From Ilumatobacteraceae bacterium (GTDB lineage: Bacteria > Actinomycetota > Acidimicrobiia > Acidimicrobiales > Ilumatobacteraceae), in the NCBI GenBank assembly GCA_022843125.1, contig JALHOG010000046.1:1-38323 (forward strand): DNA of 38,323 nt. Reading direction: 5' to 3'. The notes under the pieces are model-generated. The model saw only the letters and a program-made list of their open reading frames with translations. It searched no databases and had not been told where the DNA came from. The position numbers were made by a program, and so were the translations under genes. Of this stretch, positions 16,330-24,619 are shown piece after piece; position 1 is the stretch's first letter; each line of letters opens with the position of its first letter.

Positions 16330-17148
16330 ATGAAGGCTCCTGACCTGATCAGCCAGCAGACCGACGGCATCGCCGAGGGTTTGCTCACCGCCTGCCGTGA
16401 GATCGGACCGATGGTCGTTGCGTTCTCGGGCGGCGTCGACTCCGCCCTGCTCGCTGTCGCTGCCCATCGAGCACTGCCCGACAGCGTCGTGCTCGTCACG
16501 GCCGACTCGGCGTCGCTCGCCGAAGGCGAACTCGCTCACTGCCGCGCGTTCGCCGACCGGTGGGGCATCCCGTGGCGGCCCGCTGCGACGGACGAACTGC
16601 ACGACGAGCGCTACCTCGCGAACGACACCGATCGCTGCTATTGGTGCAAGTCGGCGCTGATGGACCAGCTCGACCCCATCGCCACCGAGGTCGGCGCGAC
16701 GGTGGTGCTCGGTGTCAATGTCGACGATCTCGGTGACCACCGCCCCGGCCAGCAGGCAGCGCACTCCCGCGGTGCCCGCTTCCCGCTCGTCGATGCCGGA
16801 TTCACCAAGGCCGACGTCCGGGCGCTCGCCCGCCTGTGGGGTATCGACGAGTGGGACCGCCCGGCGATGCCGTGCCTGTCGTCGCGCATCCCGTACGGCA
16901 CGTCGGTGAGCGTGCCGCTGCTGTCCAGGATCGATCGAGCCGAAGCGGGCATCCGGGCGCTCGGATTCCGCGACGTGCGTGTGCGTCACTACGACGACAC
17001 GGCCCGCATCGAGGTCCCCGTCGGCGACCTCGCCCGAGCCGTCGCCACCGCCGACTCGATCGTCGCAGCCGCCACTGAGGCCGGCTACCGGTACGTCACC
17101 CTCGACCTCGCAGGGCTCCGGTCCGGCAACCTCAACCCACCGCGATGA
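16330..17148 (+). CDS. larE: LarE, ATP-dependent sacrificial sulfur transferase
   Basis: 272 residues. PP-loop ATPase motif SGGVDS (33-38) near the N-terminus. Cys182 in AMPCLSSRIPYG corresponds to the cysteine of Lactobacillus LarE that donates its own sulfur atom (leaving dehydroalanine) to the pyridinium nucleotide. DRCYWCK (Cys103, Cys106) follows the usual pattern. LarE converts the two AMP-activated carboxylates of the LarB product into thioacids during synthesis of the nickel-pincer nucleotide cofactor. Because the single Cys182 is present, a sacrificial mechanism is expected rather than the [4Fe-4S] three-Cys variant. First gene of larE-larB-larC; it overlaps larB by 4 bases (ATGA). 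Confidence 0.95.
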   Translation: MKAPDLISQQTDGIAEGLLTACREIGPMVVAFSGGVDSALLAVAAHRALPDSVVLVTADSASLAEGELAHCRAFADRWGIPWRPAATDELHDERYLANDTDRCYWCKSALMDQLDPIATEVGATVVLGVNVDDLGDHRPGQQAAHSRGARFPLVDAGFTKADVRALARLWGIDEWDRPAMPCLSSRIPYGTSVSVPLLSRIDRAEAGIRALGFRDVRVRHYDDTARIEVPVGDLARAVATADSIVAAATEAGYRYVTLDLAGLRSGNLNPPR

Positions 17149-17821
17149 CGACCACCGGACCCGACCCCACCGCCGCACACGTCGACGACTTCGCACGCCT
17201 CGACCTCTCGCGGACGGCCCGCACGGGGCTGCCCGAGGCGGTCTACTGCCAGGGCAAGACCGTCGACCAGGTCGAGGCGATCACCAAGCGGATGATCGCC
17301 GACGGTGACGACGCCGTGATCGCCACGCGCCTCACCGCTGAACAAGCCAGTCGCGTCGACGCGCTCGAGCCGGTCGGCGTCGGCGCAGGCATCCGTACGT
17401 GGCGGCACCGCGCTCCCACCGGTCGCCGCGTCGCCGTCGTGGCAGCGGGCACCTCCGATCTGCCGGTGGCCGACGAGTGCCGGTTGACGCTGACCGCACT
17501 CGGACACGAGGCGATCTCGATCACCGATGTCGGCGTCGCCGGGCTGCATCGGCTCACTGCGGCGCTCCCCGAGATCGAGCCCGCCGAGTTGATCGTGGCG
17601 ATCGCCGGCATGGAGGGCGCGCTGCCCACCGTGCTCGCTGGTCTCGTGCGCCAGCCGATCATCGCAGTGCCCACGTCGGCCGGCTACGGCACCTCACTCG
17701 AGGGCATCACAGCGCTGCTCGGCATGCTGGCGACCTGCTCGCCCGGTATCACCGTGGTCGGCATCGACAACGGCTTCGGCGCGGCCTACGCCGGGCATCG
17801 CATGCTGGAGATGAGCCGTCG

Positions 17822-17825
<4 letters not shown>
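17145..17825 (+). CDS. larB: LarB, pyridinium-3,5-biscarboxylate mononucleotide synthase
   Basis: 226 residues, usual length. The C-terminal half is PurE-like: VAVVAAGTSDLPVADEC, ISITDVGVAGLHRL, VAIAGMEGALPTVLAGL and VPTSAGYG are characteristic LarB segments. The enzyme carboxylates and hydrolyses nicotinic acid adenine dinucleotide to give the biscarboxylated pyridinium mononucleotide, the first step toward the nickel-pincer cofactor. It is coupled on both sides: its ATG overlaps the larE stop, and its TGA overlaps the larC ATG. Confidence 0.95.
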
Positions 17826-19060
<1,235 letters not shown>

Positions 19061-19885
19061 TCAGCCGGTGACCACGAGGACGATGCCGCCCAGGGCGACG
19101 GCGATTCCGGTGGCCTGCAGTCGCGAGACCGGATCACCGAACGCCGTCCGGCCGATCGCGACGGTGAACGCCGGGAACATCGAGGTCGTGATGACCGCGG
19201 CGGTGGCGTCGGCGCGCACGCCGGCGAGATAGAGCACGGTCGACAGTGCCGCCAACGTGCCGCCGATCAGGGCGCTCCAGCGGGCGACGCCGGGTGGTAC
19301 GAGGCGCTCGCCCTGGCGAACGGCGAGCGCAACGGTGACGACGGTCGCAGCCACACGCTGGCCGAAGGCCGGGAGTGCCCCCGCCCCGTCAGACGTCTCG
19401 ATCACGACGGCAAACCCCGCGCCGTACGCGAGACCGGAGATCGTCCCCCAGATCAGGCCGGCGCGGACGTGATGGACGCCACCGCCGCCGACCGTGATGA
19501 GGACGAGCCCGCCGACGGCGACCGCTGCCCCGAGCAGCGCATACAGCGACGCGTCACGCCCGCTGATCACTGCATAGGCGAACGGGATGATCGCGGAGAG
19601 CGCCGCGACCACCGGCGTGACCACGGTCGACGAGGAGCGGGTCATGCCGGCGTAGTAGCTCGCCAGGCCGACCCCGAGCCCGATGCCCGAGACCGCGCCG
19701 AGCCCGAAGTCGGACACGAGCAGCGTGCTCCCGAACAGACCGACCGCGAACAGCGACATCACGGTGGCCACGGCGCTGATCGCCACGGAGCCGGTGAGCG
19801 GGCTGCTCGCTCGTACCAGACGCCGGCCGTACAGGTCCGAGATGCCGATCGTGCAGGCACTCAGCGTGCCGAACAGCGCCCCCAC
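19061..19885 (-). CDS. EamA/DMT-family transporter
   Basis: 274 residues, about ten hydrophobic segments in two homologous halves, the EamA plan (first half from VGALFGTLSACTIGISDLYG, second from LIWGTISGLAYGAGFAVVIE). It is a membrane permease of the drug/metabolite transporter superfamily; the substrate cannot be predicted. The start is GTG 19885, with a purine-rich GGGATGGGGAG 7-9 bases upstream. Upstream in-frame sequence is not hydrophobic. A TAGTGT hexamer about 55 bases upstream is a possible -10. Being convergent with the lar operon it need not be related, although a metal or cofactor-precursor role cannot be excluded. Confidence 0.85.
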   Translation of the reverse strand: MGALFGTLSACTIGISDLYGRRLVRASSPLTGSVAISAVATVMSLFAVGLFGSTLLVSDFGLGAVSGIGLGVGLASYYAGMTRSSSTVVTPVVAALSAIIPFAYAVISGRDASLYALLGAAVAVGGLVLITVGGGGVHHVRAGLIWGTISGLAYGAGFAVVIETSDGAGALPAFGQRVAATVVTVALAVRQGERLVPPGVARWSALIGGTLAALSTVLYLAGVRADATAAVITTSMFPAFTVAIGRTAFGDPVSRLQATGIAVALGGIVLVVTG

Positions 19886-20005
19886 GAACCGCTCCCCATC
19901 CCTCTGCGGTGCCGGCCGGTCGGCCGGACCGGCGAACACTAGGGGTACGCCGGGCGTTCGCGCACATTGCCGAGCAGCCGAGCTGCTGTGCCCCGAACGC
20001 GTGGC

Positions 20006-20039
20006 GGGGCCGGGCAGCCTCCGCCGGCTGCCCGGCCCC
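20006..20039 (-). terminator. Perfect 14-bp hairpin terminator
   Basis: Arms GGGGCCGGGCAGCC (20006-20019) and GGCTGCCCGGCCCC (20026-20039) pair at all 14 positions around a 6-base loop. It lies 29 bases past the stop of the LPETG protein gene. No U-tract follows, as is common in GC-rich actinobacteria. It works equally on both strands in principle. Confidence 0.75.
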
Positions 20040-20068
20040 ATGTGCCGGCTCTGGGACGAGTCGGGAAC

Positions 20069-20683
20069 TCAGCTGATCTGCGGGCGGCGGCTCGCCGCGA
20101 CCAGCGCCGCACCGGCGGCGAGGAAGACGAGGGCGATGGCGGCAGTGGTGCCGTTGCCGCCGGTCTCGGGCAGCTGGGCCGTCGGCGTCGCTGCGACGAC
20201 GGGGGCGGAGCGCACGGCGTCCGCATCACCGGCAACGGCGGTGGTGGGGGTGCCGGACTCGGCCCTGGCCAAGGTGGTCGATGTCGTCGTGTCCGACAGC
20301 GTGGTCGAGGTGGTCGACGTGGTGCTCGTCGTGGTCGTCGTCTCATCGGGCACCGTGGTGCTCGTGGTGGTGCTCGTGGTGGTCGTCGTCTCCTGGGGGA
20401 CCGTCGTCGTCGTCTCGTCGCAGGATGGGTCGCTCGTGCTGGAGTCGGGGTAGAGGCACGGGTCGCATGACGAGGAGTCGGCAGCGATGCTCGGGTCGTA
20501 TTCGCACGGCTCGTAGCAGTCGGGCGACCCGGCGAGGATGCTGTCGTCCCACTCGCAGGGCAGGCAGTCCGCCGCGTTGGGGCTCTGGCAGTTCGATGCG
20601 TCCTGCGCAGCGACGGGCGACGCAGGCAGGACCAGCGTCGAGCCGATTGCTGCGGCAGCTGCGATGAGGATTCTCGTGTTCAT
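20069..20683 (-). CDS. LPETG-anchored surface protein with tandem Cys repeats
   Basis: 204 residues. The Sec signal peptide (MNTRILIAAAAAIGSTLVLP ... VAAQ) is followed by a compact Cys-rich block with three tandem units of 16-17 residues, each with a C-x2-C core followed by an aromatic residue (CLPCEW, CYEPCEY as C-x3-C, CDPCLY), then DP/PD-S. Next comes a Thr-rich stalk and a sortase signal: LPETGG, hydrophobic helix (about 175-195) and basic tail SRRPQIS. It should be covalently attached to the cell wall by a sortase (not in this window). Ribosome-binding site AAGGTGG lies 10 bases before ATG 20683. An 87-base leader follows a candidate promoter. The genes just upstream are a two-component system. 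Function unknown. Confidence 0.85.
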   Translation of the reverse strand: MNTRILIAAAAAIGSTLVLPASPVAAQDASNCQSPNAADCLPCEWDDSILAGSPDCYEPCEYDPSIAADSSSCDPCLYPDSSTSDPSCDETTTTVPQETTTTTSTTTSTTVPDETTTTTSTTSTTSTTLSDTTTSTTLARAESGTPTTAVAGDADAVRSAPVVAATPTAQLPETGGNGTTAAIALVFLAAGAALVAASRRPQIS

Positions 20684-20776
20684 GGTCTTGTCCACCTTCG
20701 CCACGTTCTGTCGTGACCTCGTTCGTCTTCCGCCTCGGGACACACCGTGACGGTGCATCACTCGTCCCACACAGAG

Positions 20777-20805
20777 AGTAGGCAGATGGACCCCCGATAC
20801 GTCAA
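20777..20805 (-). promoter_or_regulatory. Candidate sigma-70-type promoter of the LPETG gene
   Basis: TTGACG (20800-20805), 17-base spacer, CCTACT (20777-20782) on the minus strand, with a TG two bases before. It sits in the only AT-richer patch of this gap. The leader would be about 87 bases, with a CACCGTGACGGTG inverted repeat at 20743-20755. Confidence 0.4.
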
Positions 20806-20911
20806 TAGTGTGCAATGTTCTTGAAGGTCATGTGAGGTCATGCCGTCCTTCGTCACGCACAATGCAGGTGCCCGCGCGTTGAGTGGCAGCGCGTTCTGTG
20901 CGGCGGGTCGG

Positions 20912-21568
20912 TCAGTGCCCGGGGCGAACGAGGCCCGACTCGTACGCCGCGACCACCGCCTGGACACGATCGCGCACGTGCAGCTTCGTGAGCACCCGGC
21001 TGACGTGGGTCTTCACCGTGGTCTCGCCGAGGAACAGCTCACCGGCGATCTCGACGTTCGACAGTCCGCGCGCCATCAGCCGGAGCACCTCGAGCTCACG
21101 CTCGGTCAGCTCGCCCAGACCGTCGATCGGTCGAAAGGTGCTCCCGCCTGCCGCGAACTCCTCGATCAGCCGTCGCGTGATCGACGGCGCGAGCAGCGCG
21201 TCGCCGGCGGCGAGCACCCGAACTCCGGCGATGAGGTCATCGGGTGGGGTGTCCTTCAACAGGAAACCGCTGGCGCCGGCGCGCAGCGCGTCGTACACGT
21301 ACTCGTCGAGGTCGAATGTGGTGAGGATGAGGACGCGCGCCGACAGATCCAGGTCGTTCGTGATGATGCGGGTCGCCTCGATCCCGTCGAGCTCGGGCAT
21401 CCGGATGTCCATCAGCACCACGTCCGGGCGGTGACGGCGGCACAGCTCGACGCCCTCCCGACCGTTCGCCGCCTCGGCGACCACCTCGACGTCGGGTTCG
21501 CTGCCCAGGATCATGGCGAAGCCCGTGCGCACGAGCGCCTGGTCGTCGACCACCAGTGCCCGGATCAC
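20912..21568 (-). CDS. NarL/FixJ-family response regulator
   Basis: 218 residues. The receiver domain (1-120) has acidic pocket Asp8/Asp9, phosphoacceptor Asp54 in VVLMDIRMPELDG, Thr83/84 and Lys105 (GFLLKD). A C-terminal LuxR-type helix-turn-helix (about 152-212) contains LTERELEVLRLMARGLSNVE and ETTVKTHVSRVL. It is a DNA-binding transcription factor activated by phosphorylation. The GTG start overlaps the TGA of the kinase gene by 4 bases (GTGA), making them a cognate pair. The LPETG gene lies downstream in the same direction and is a candidate target. Confidence 0.95.
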   Translation of the reverse strand: MIRALVVDDQALVRTGFAMILGSEPDVEVVAEAANGREGVELCRRHRPDVVLMDIRMPELDGIEATRIITNDLDLSARVLILTTFDLDEYVYDALRAGASGFLLKDTPPDDLIAGVRVLAAGDALLAPSITRRLIEEFAAGGSTFRPIDGLGELTERELEVLRLMARGLSNVEIAGELFLGETTVKTHVSRVLTKLHVRDRVQAVVAAYESGLVRPGH

Positions 21569-22818
21569 GATCCAACCTCCGAGGCGACACCCACGTCGGG
21601 GCGTGACTCGTGCGACGCCGGTCCGAGCGGGATCGTCGCCGCGACGCGGAACCCGCCGCCGGGGCGGGGTCCCGCACGCAACGTGCCGTGGTAGAGCTCG
21701 ACCCGCTCGCGCATCCCGACGAGGCCGTGGCCGGTGCTCGCAGCGAGCTGACGCTCGGTCGCGCCCACGCCGTCATCGCTGACTTCGAGCGACACGACGT
21801 CGGAGGAGTGGGTGACCTTCACGATCGCACGCGCCGGCCGACCGGCATGCTTGATCACGTTCGTCAATGCCTCCTGCACCACCCGGTACGCCGCCATCTC
21901 GGCGCCGGCCGACCGGATGCGCGGCTCGCCCTGCACCGACAGCTCGGTCGGGATGCCGGCGTCGGTGCAGCGCTGCACCACTGCGGCGAGGTCGTCGAGC
22001 GTCGGCTGCGGGCCGAGCTCGGCACCGTGCTGATCGCTGCGGAGCACGCCCAGCATCCGCCGCATCTCGGTCAGCGCCTCACGTCCGGTCTGCTGGATCT
22101 GCTCGAGTGCCGTTGCGGCGCGGTCGGGTTGGGTGTGCACGAGGCGTTGCGCGGCGCCCGCCTGGACCACCATCACGCTCATCCCGTGGGCGACCACGTC
22201 GTGCAGGTCGCGGGCGATGCTCGTACGTTCACGGAGCACCGCCTCGCGCGCGAGCAGCTCGCGTTCGGCCTCCGCCTTGATCGCCCGCTCCTCCAGCTCC
22301 AGGATGCGGAGCCGCCGGTCGTGCACCATCTCGCCCACGAACGCCCCGGTGATGTGGATGGCGGCGATGCCTGCGACGGCGAGTGGCGGCAGCGACTCGT
22401 CCGGGACGAGCACACCGAGGACGGCGACCGTGGTGAGGAGGCCCACGACACCACCGACGACCAGCCACACCGTCCGCCTGGAGCGATGGCTGCTGGCGGT
22501 CGCCGAGTACACGCTGATCAGGCTGATCACGTCGAAGTTGGTCGCGTAGTTGAGCATCCACATCGTGACGACGGGAACCGACAGCGCCACCACCGAGGCG
22601 AGTGGATTGCGACGACGGAAGGCGAGCGCCGCTGCTTGCGCCACGACGATCGCGACGCCGAGCGCATCGGCGCTGCGCTCGGCACCCTCTGGTTCGGCCG
22701 CGAGCAGTCCGGCCAGCGCGAGCGCTCCGATCAGCCCGGCGAAGAGGACGTCAGCCGCGAACGGGTGCTCGGCACCCCATCGCATCACGGGGCCATCGAG
22801 GCGCGGCGGCCATCTCAT
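21565..22818 (-). CDS. Membrane sensor histidine kinase (HisKA_3/NarL type)
   Basis: 417 residues from ATG 22818. The N-terminal part has about five hydrophobic segments with short loops (no large extracellular sensor). Next is a coiled-coil linker (LEERAIKAEAERELLAREAV) and the dimerisation/phosphoacceptor helix RTSIARDLHDVVAHG with His206. The HATPase domain follows, with SDDGVG and GHGLVGMRERVELYHG, although the N-box is weaker. The family phosphorylates NarL-type regulators, fitting its partner. Start choice: an in-frame GTG at 22869 is possible, but TACCGT lies 9 bases before ATG 22818 and favours that near-leaderless start. The signal sensed is unknown; kinases of this architecture often respond to membrane or cell-wall stress. 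Confidence 0.9.
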   Translation of the reverse strand: MRWPPRLDGPVMRWGAEHPFAADVLFAGLIGALALAGLLAAEPEGAERSADALGVAIVVAQAAALAFRRRNPLASVVALSVPVVTMWMLNYATNFDVISLISVYSATASSHRSRRTVWLVVGGVVGLLTTVAVLGVLVPDESLPPLAVAGIAAIHITGAFVGEMVHDRRLRILELEERAIKAEAERELLAREAVLRERTSIARDLHDVVAHGMSVMVVQAGAAQRLVHTQPDRAATALEQIQQTGREALTEMRRMLGVLRSDQHGAELGPQPTLDDLAAVVQRCTDAGIPTELSVQGEPRIRSAGAEMAAYRVVQEALTNVIKHAGRPARAIVKVTHSSDVVSLEVSDDGVGATERQLAASTGHGLVGMRERVELYHGTLRAGPRPGGGFRVAATIPLGPASHESRPDVGVASEVGS

Positions 22819-22827
22819 GCTGGTCAG

Positions 22828-22833
22828 ACGGTA
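22828..22833 (-). promoter_or_regulatory. -10-like hexamer TACCGT of the kinase/regulator operon
   Basis: TACCGT on the minus strand lies 9 bases before ATG 22818, in the divergent gap shared with the glycerol-3-phosphate dehydrogenase gene. Confidence 0.35.
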
Positions 22834-22925
22834 CTCCGGGCGCTGCGCGGCGACGTCGGCCGTGAGCACGATCTGCCGTCATCCTCCCGACCGATCGGCA
22901 GCAGGTCTGGTCCCCGAGACGACGA

Positions 22926-22953
22926 AACGTGCCTGATGCAACGTGCGTGATGG
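22926..22953. repeat. Two tandem 14-bp repeats in a divergent promoter gap
   Basis: AACGTGCCTGATGC is followed immediately by AACGTGCGTGATGG, 12 of 14 positions identical. They lie about 43 bases before the dehydrogenase start and about 110 bases from the kinase start. The spacing (14 bp) is more than one helical turn. It could be a regulator binding site. Confidence 0.5.
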
Positions 22954-22995
22954 TTGGCAGCGACCCCTGGATGCTGCGACGCTGGAAGGGTGACA

Positions 22996-24618
22996 TTGCG
23001 CGATGCGAACATCCGCCGAATGCGGGACGGCCACTTCGACGTACTGGTGGTCGGCGCCGGCATCAACGGTGCGGTGTCGGCAGCGTCGCTCGCCGGGCGC
23101 GGCGCCACGGTGGCCTTGATCGATCGTGGCGACTTCGGCAGCTTCACCAGCCAGGAGTCGTCCAACCTCGTGTGGGGTGGGTTCAAGTACCTCGAGAACT
23201 ACGAGTTGCCGCTGGTGTTCGGTCTGTGCCGGTCTCGCAACCGGCTGATGAAGGCCTACCCCGACAACATCAAGGAGATCGGTTTCCTCGCTGCGCTCGA
23301 CCGCGGCGCGCCGTACCCGCCGTGGTTCGCGGCGCTGGGCGCCACGGCGTACTGGGCGATCGGCCTGTTCGGTACGAAGCCGCCGAAGCTGTTCGGCGCC
23401 GAGACGATCAAGGAGGCGGAGCCGGCGATCAACACGCGCAGCGTCCGGGGTGGCATCCAGTACCAGGACGCGTACCTCATCGACAACGACTCGCGTTTCG
23501 TGTTCTCGTTCGTGCGCTCGGCCATCGAGGCGGGCGCGGCGGCGGCGAACTACGTCGAACTCGTGAGCGCCGATCGCGTCGGCGAGCGCTGGGTCGCCCG
23601 CTTGCGCGATGTCGACAGCGGCGAGGAGTTCACGACCACCGCCCGGGCGATCGTCAACGCCGCCGGCCCGTTCGTCGACGCGATCAACGGTCAGTGGGGG
23701 TTGGCCACCGAACATCGCATCGTCTACTCGAAGGGCATCCATCTCGTGGTGCCGCGGCTCACCACCACACGGCACGACCGGGTGCTCGCATTCTTCGACG
23801 ACACGCAACGTCTCTTCTACGTGATCCCGATGGGTCGCCGCTCGGTGATCGGAACCACCGACACCCGCATCGACACACCGTTCACCGAGGTCGATGCAGA
23901 CGACCGCGAGTTCCTGCTCGAGCAGATCAACGCCAGGCTCGATCTCGCCCAGCCGCTCACGGTGGCCGACATCATCGCCGAGCGTTCCGGCGTGCGGCCG
24001 TTGGTGGTCAAGCGCACGGGCGGCGACCACACCACCACCGACTGGACCTCGCTCAGCCGCAAGCACGAGATCGAGCGTGACGACGACCTCTCGGTCGTCA
24101 CCGTGTTCGGTGGCAAGCTCACCGACTGCCTGAACGTGGGCGAAGAGGTCGCAACGGAGATCGAAGAGCTCGGTATCCCGCTCGAGCGCGACCTGCGCAA
24201 CTGGTACGGCGAACCGGCCAAGGCCACCCGCACCGAGTTCTACCGCCAGGCCAAGCTCATGAAGCTCGATCGCCTGCGCAGCAAGCCTGACACCGAGCGC
24301 CTCTCCGACCGCCTCTGGCGCCGGTACGGCCGCCGGGCGTTCGACCTGCTCGAAGCGATCCGCGCCGATCCGAAGATGGGGGAGGACATCATGGACTCCG
24401 CCGACTACCTCCGCGCCGAGTTGCACAACGCCGCCGAGCACGAGTTGATCGTGAAGCTCGACGACTTCATGCGCCGCCGGTCGAAGATCGATCTGGTCGT
24501 ACACGACGACGCGATCCGCAACTCGCCCGGGTTGCGCGAGGTCGCGGAGATCCTGTTCGGCGACGACGCCGAGCGCAGGCTCGATGAATACTTCGCGGAG
24601 AAGCGCTCGATCGTGTGA
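22996..24618 (+). CDS. glpD: FAD-dependent glycerol-3-phosphate dehydrogenase family protein
   Basis: 540 residues. N-terminal FAD-binding motif FDVLVVGAGINGAVSAASLA (GxGxxG at about 20-26) with the acidic ribose-binding residue in ALIDRGDFG. Family segments such as SSNLVWGGFKYLENYEL, RAIVNAAGPFVDAI, YVIPMGRRSVIGTTDT and VVTVFGGKLTDCLN all match GlpD-like enzymes. The C-terminal cap domain (about 400-540) is present but divergent. Predicted reaction: glycerol 3-phosphate to dihydroxyacetone phosphate, with electrons to quinone, at the inner face of the membrane. Start: TTG 22996 has GGAAGG with 6-base spacing; GTG 22990 (no usable spacing) and ATG 23020 are alternatives. A tandem repeat lies upstream. 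The stop is one base from that of the convergent peptidase gene. Confidence 0.85.
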   Translation: MRDANIRRMRDGHFDVLVVGAGINGAVSAASLAGRGATVALIDRGDFGSFTSQESSNLVWGGFKYLENYELPLVFGLCRSRNRLMKAYPDNIKEIGFLAALDRGAPYPPWFAALGATAYWAIGLFGTKPPKLFGAETIKEAEPAINTRSVRGGIQYQDAYLIDNDSRFVFSFVRSAIEAGAAAANYVELVSADRVGERWVARLRDVDSGEEFTTTARAIVNAAGPFVDAINGQWGLATEHRIVYSKGIHLVVPRLTTTRHDRVLAFFDDTQRLFYVIPMGRRSVIGTTDTRIDTPFTEVDADDREFLLEQINARLDLAQPLTVADIIAERSGVRPLVVKRTGGDHTTTDWTSLSRKHEIERDDDLSVVTVFGGKLTDCLNVGEEVATEIEELGIPLERDLRNWYGEPAKATRTEFYRQAKLMKLDRLRSKPDTERLSDRLWRRYGRRAFDLLEAIRADPKMGEDIMDSADYLRAELHNAAEHELIVKLDDFMRRRSKIDLVVHDDAIRNSPGLREVAEILFGDDAERRLDEYFAEKRSIV

Positions 24619-24619
24619 T

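Noticed and set aside
20743..20755. CACCGTGACGGTG palindrome as a CRP-like operator
   Set aside because: The overlapping GTGA...TCAC has a 7-base spacer instead of 6 and no matching site elsewhere in the window; too little support.
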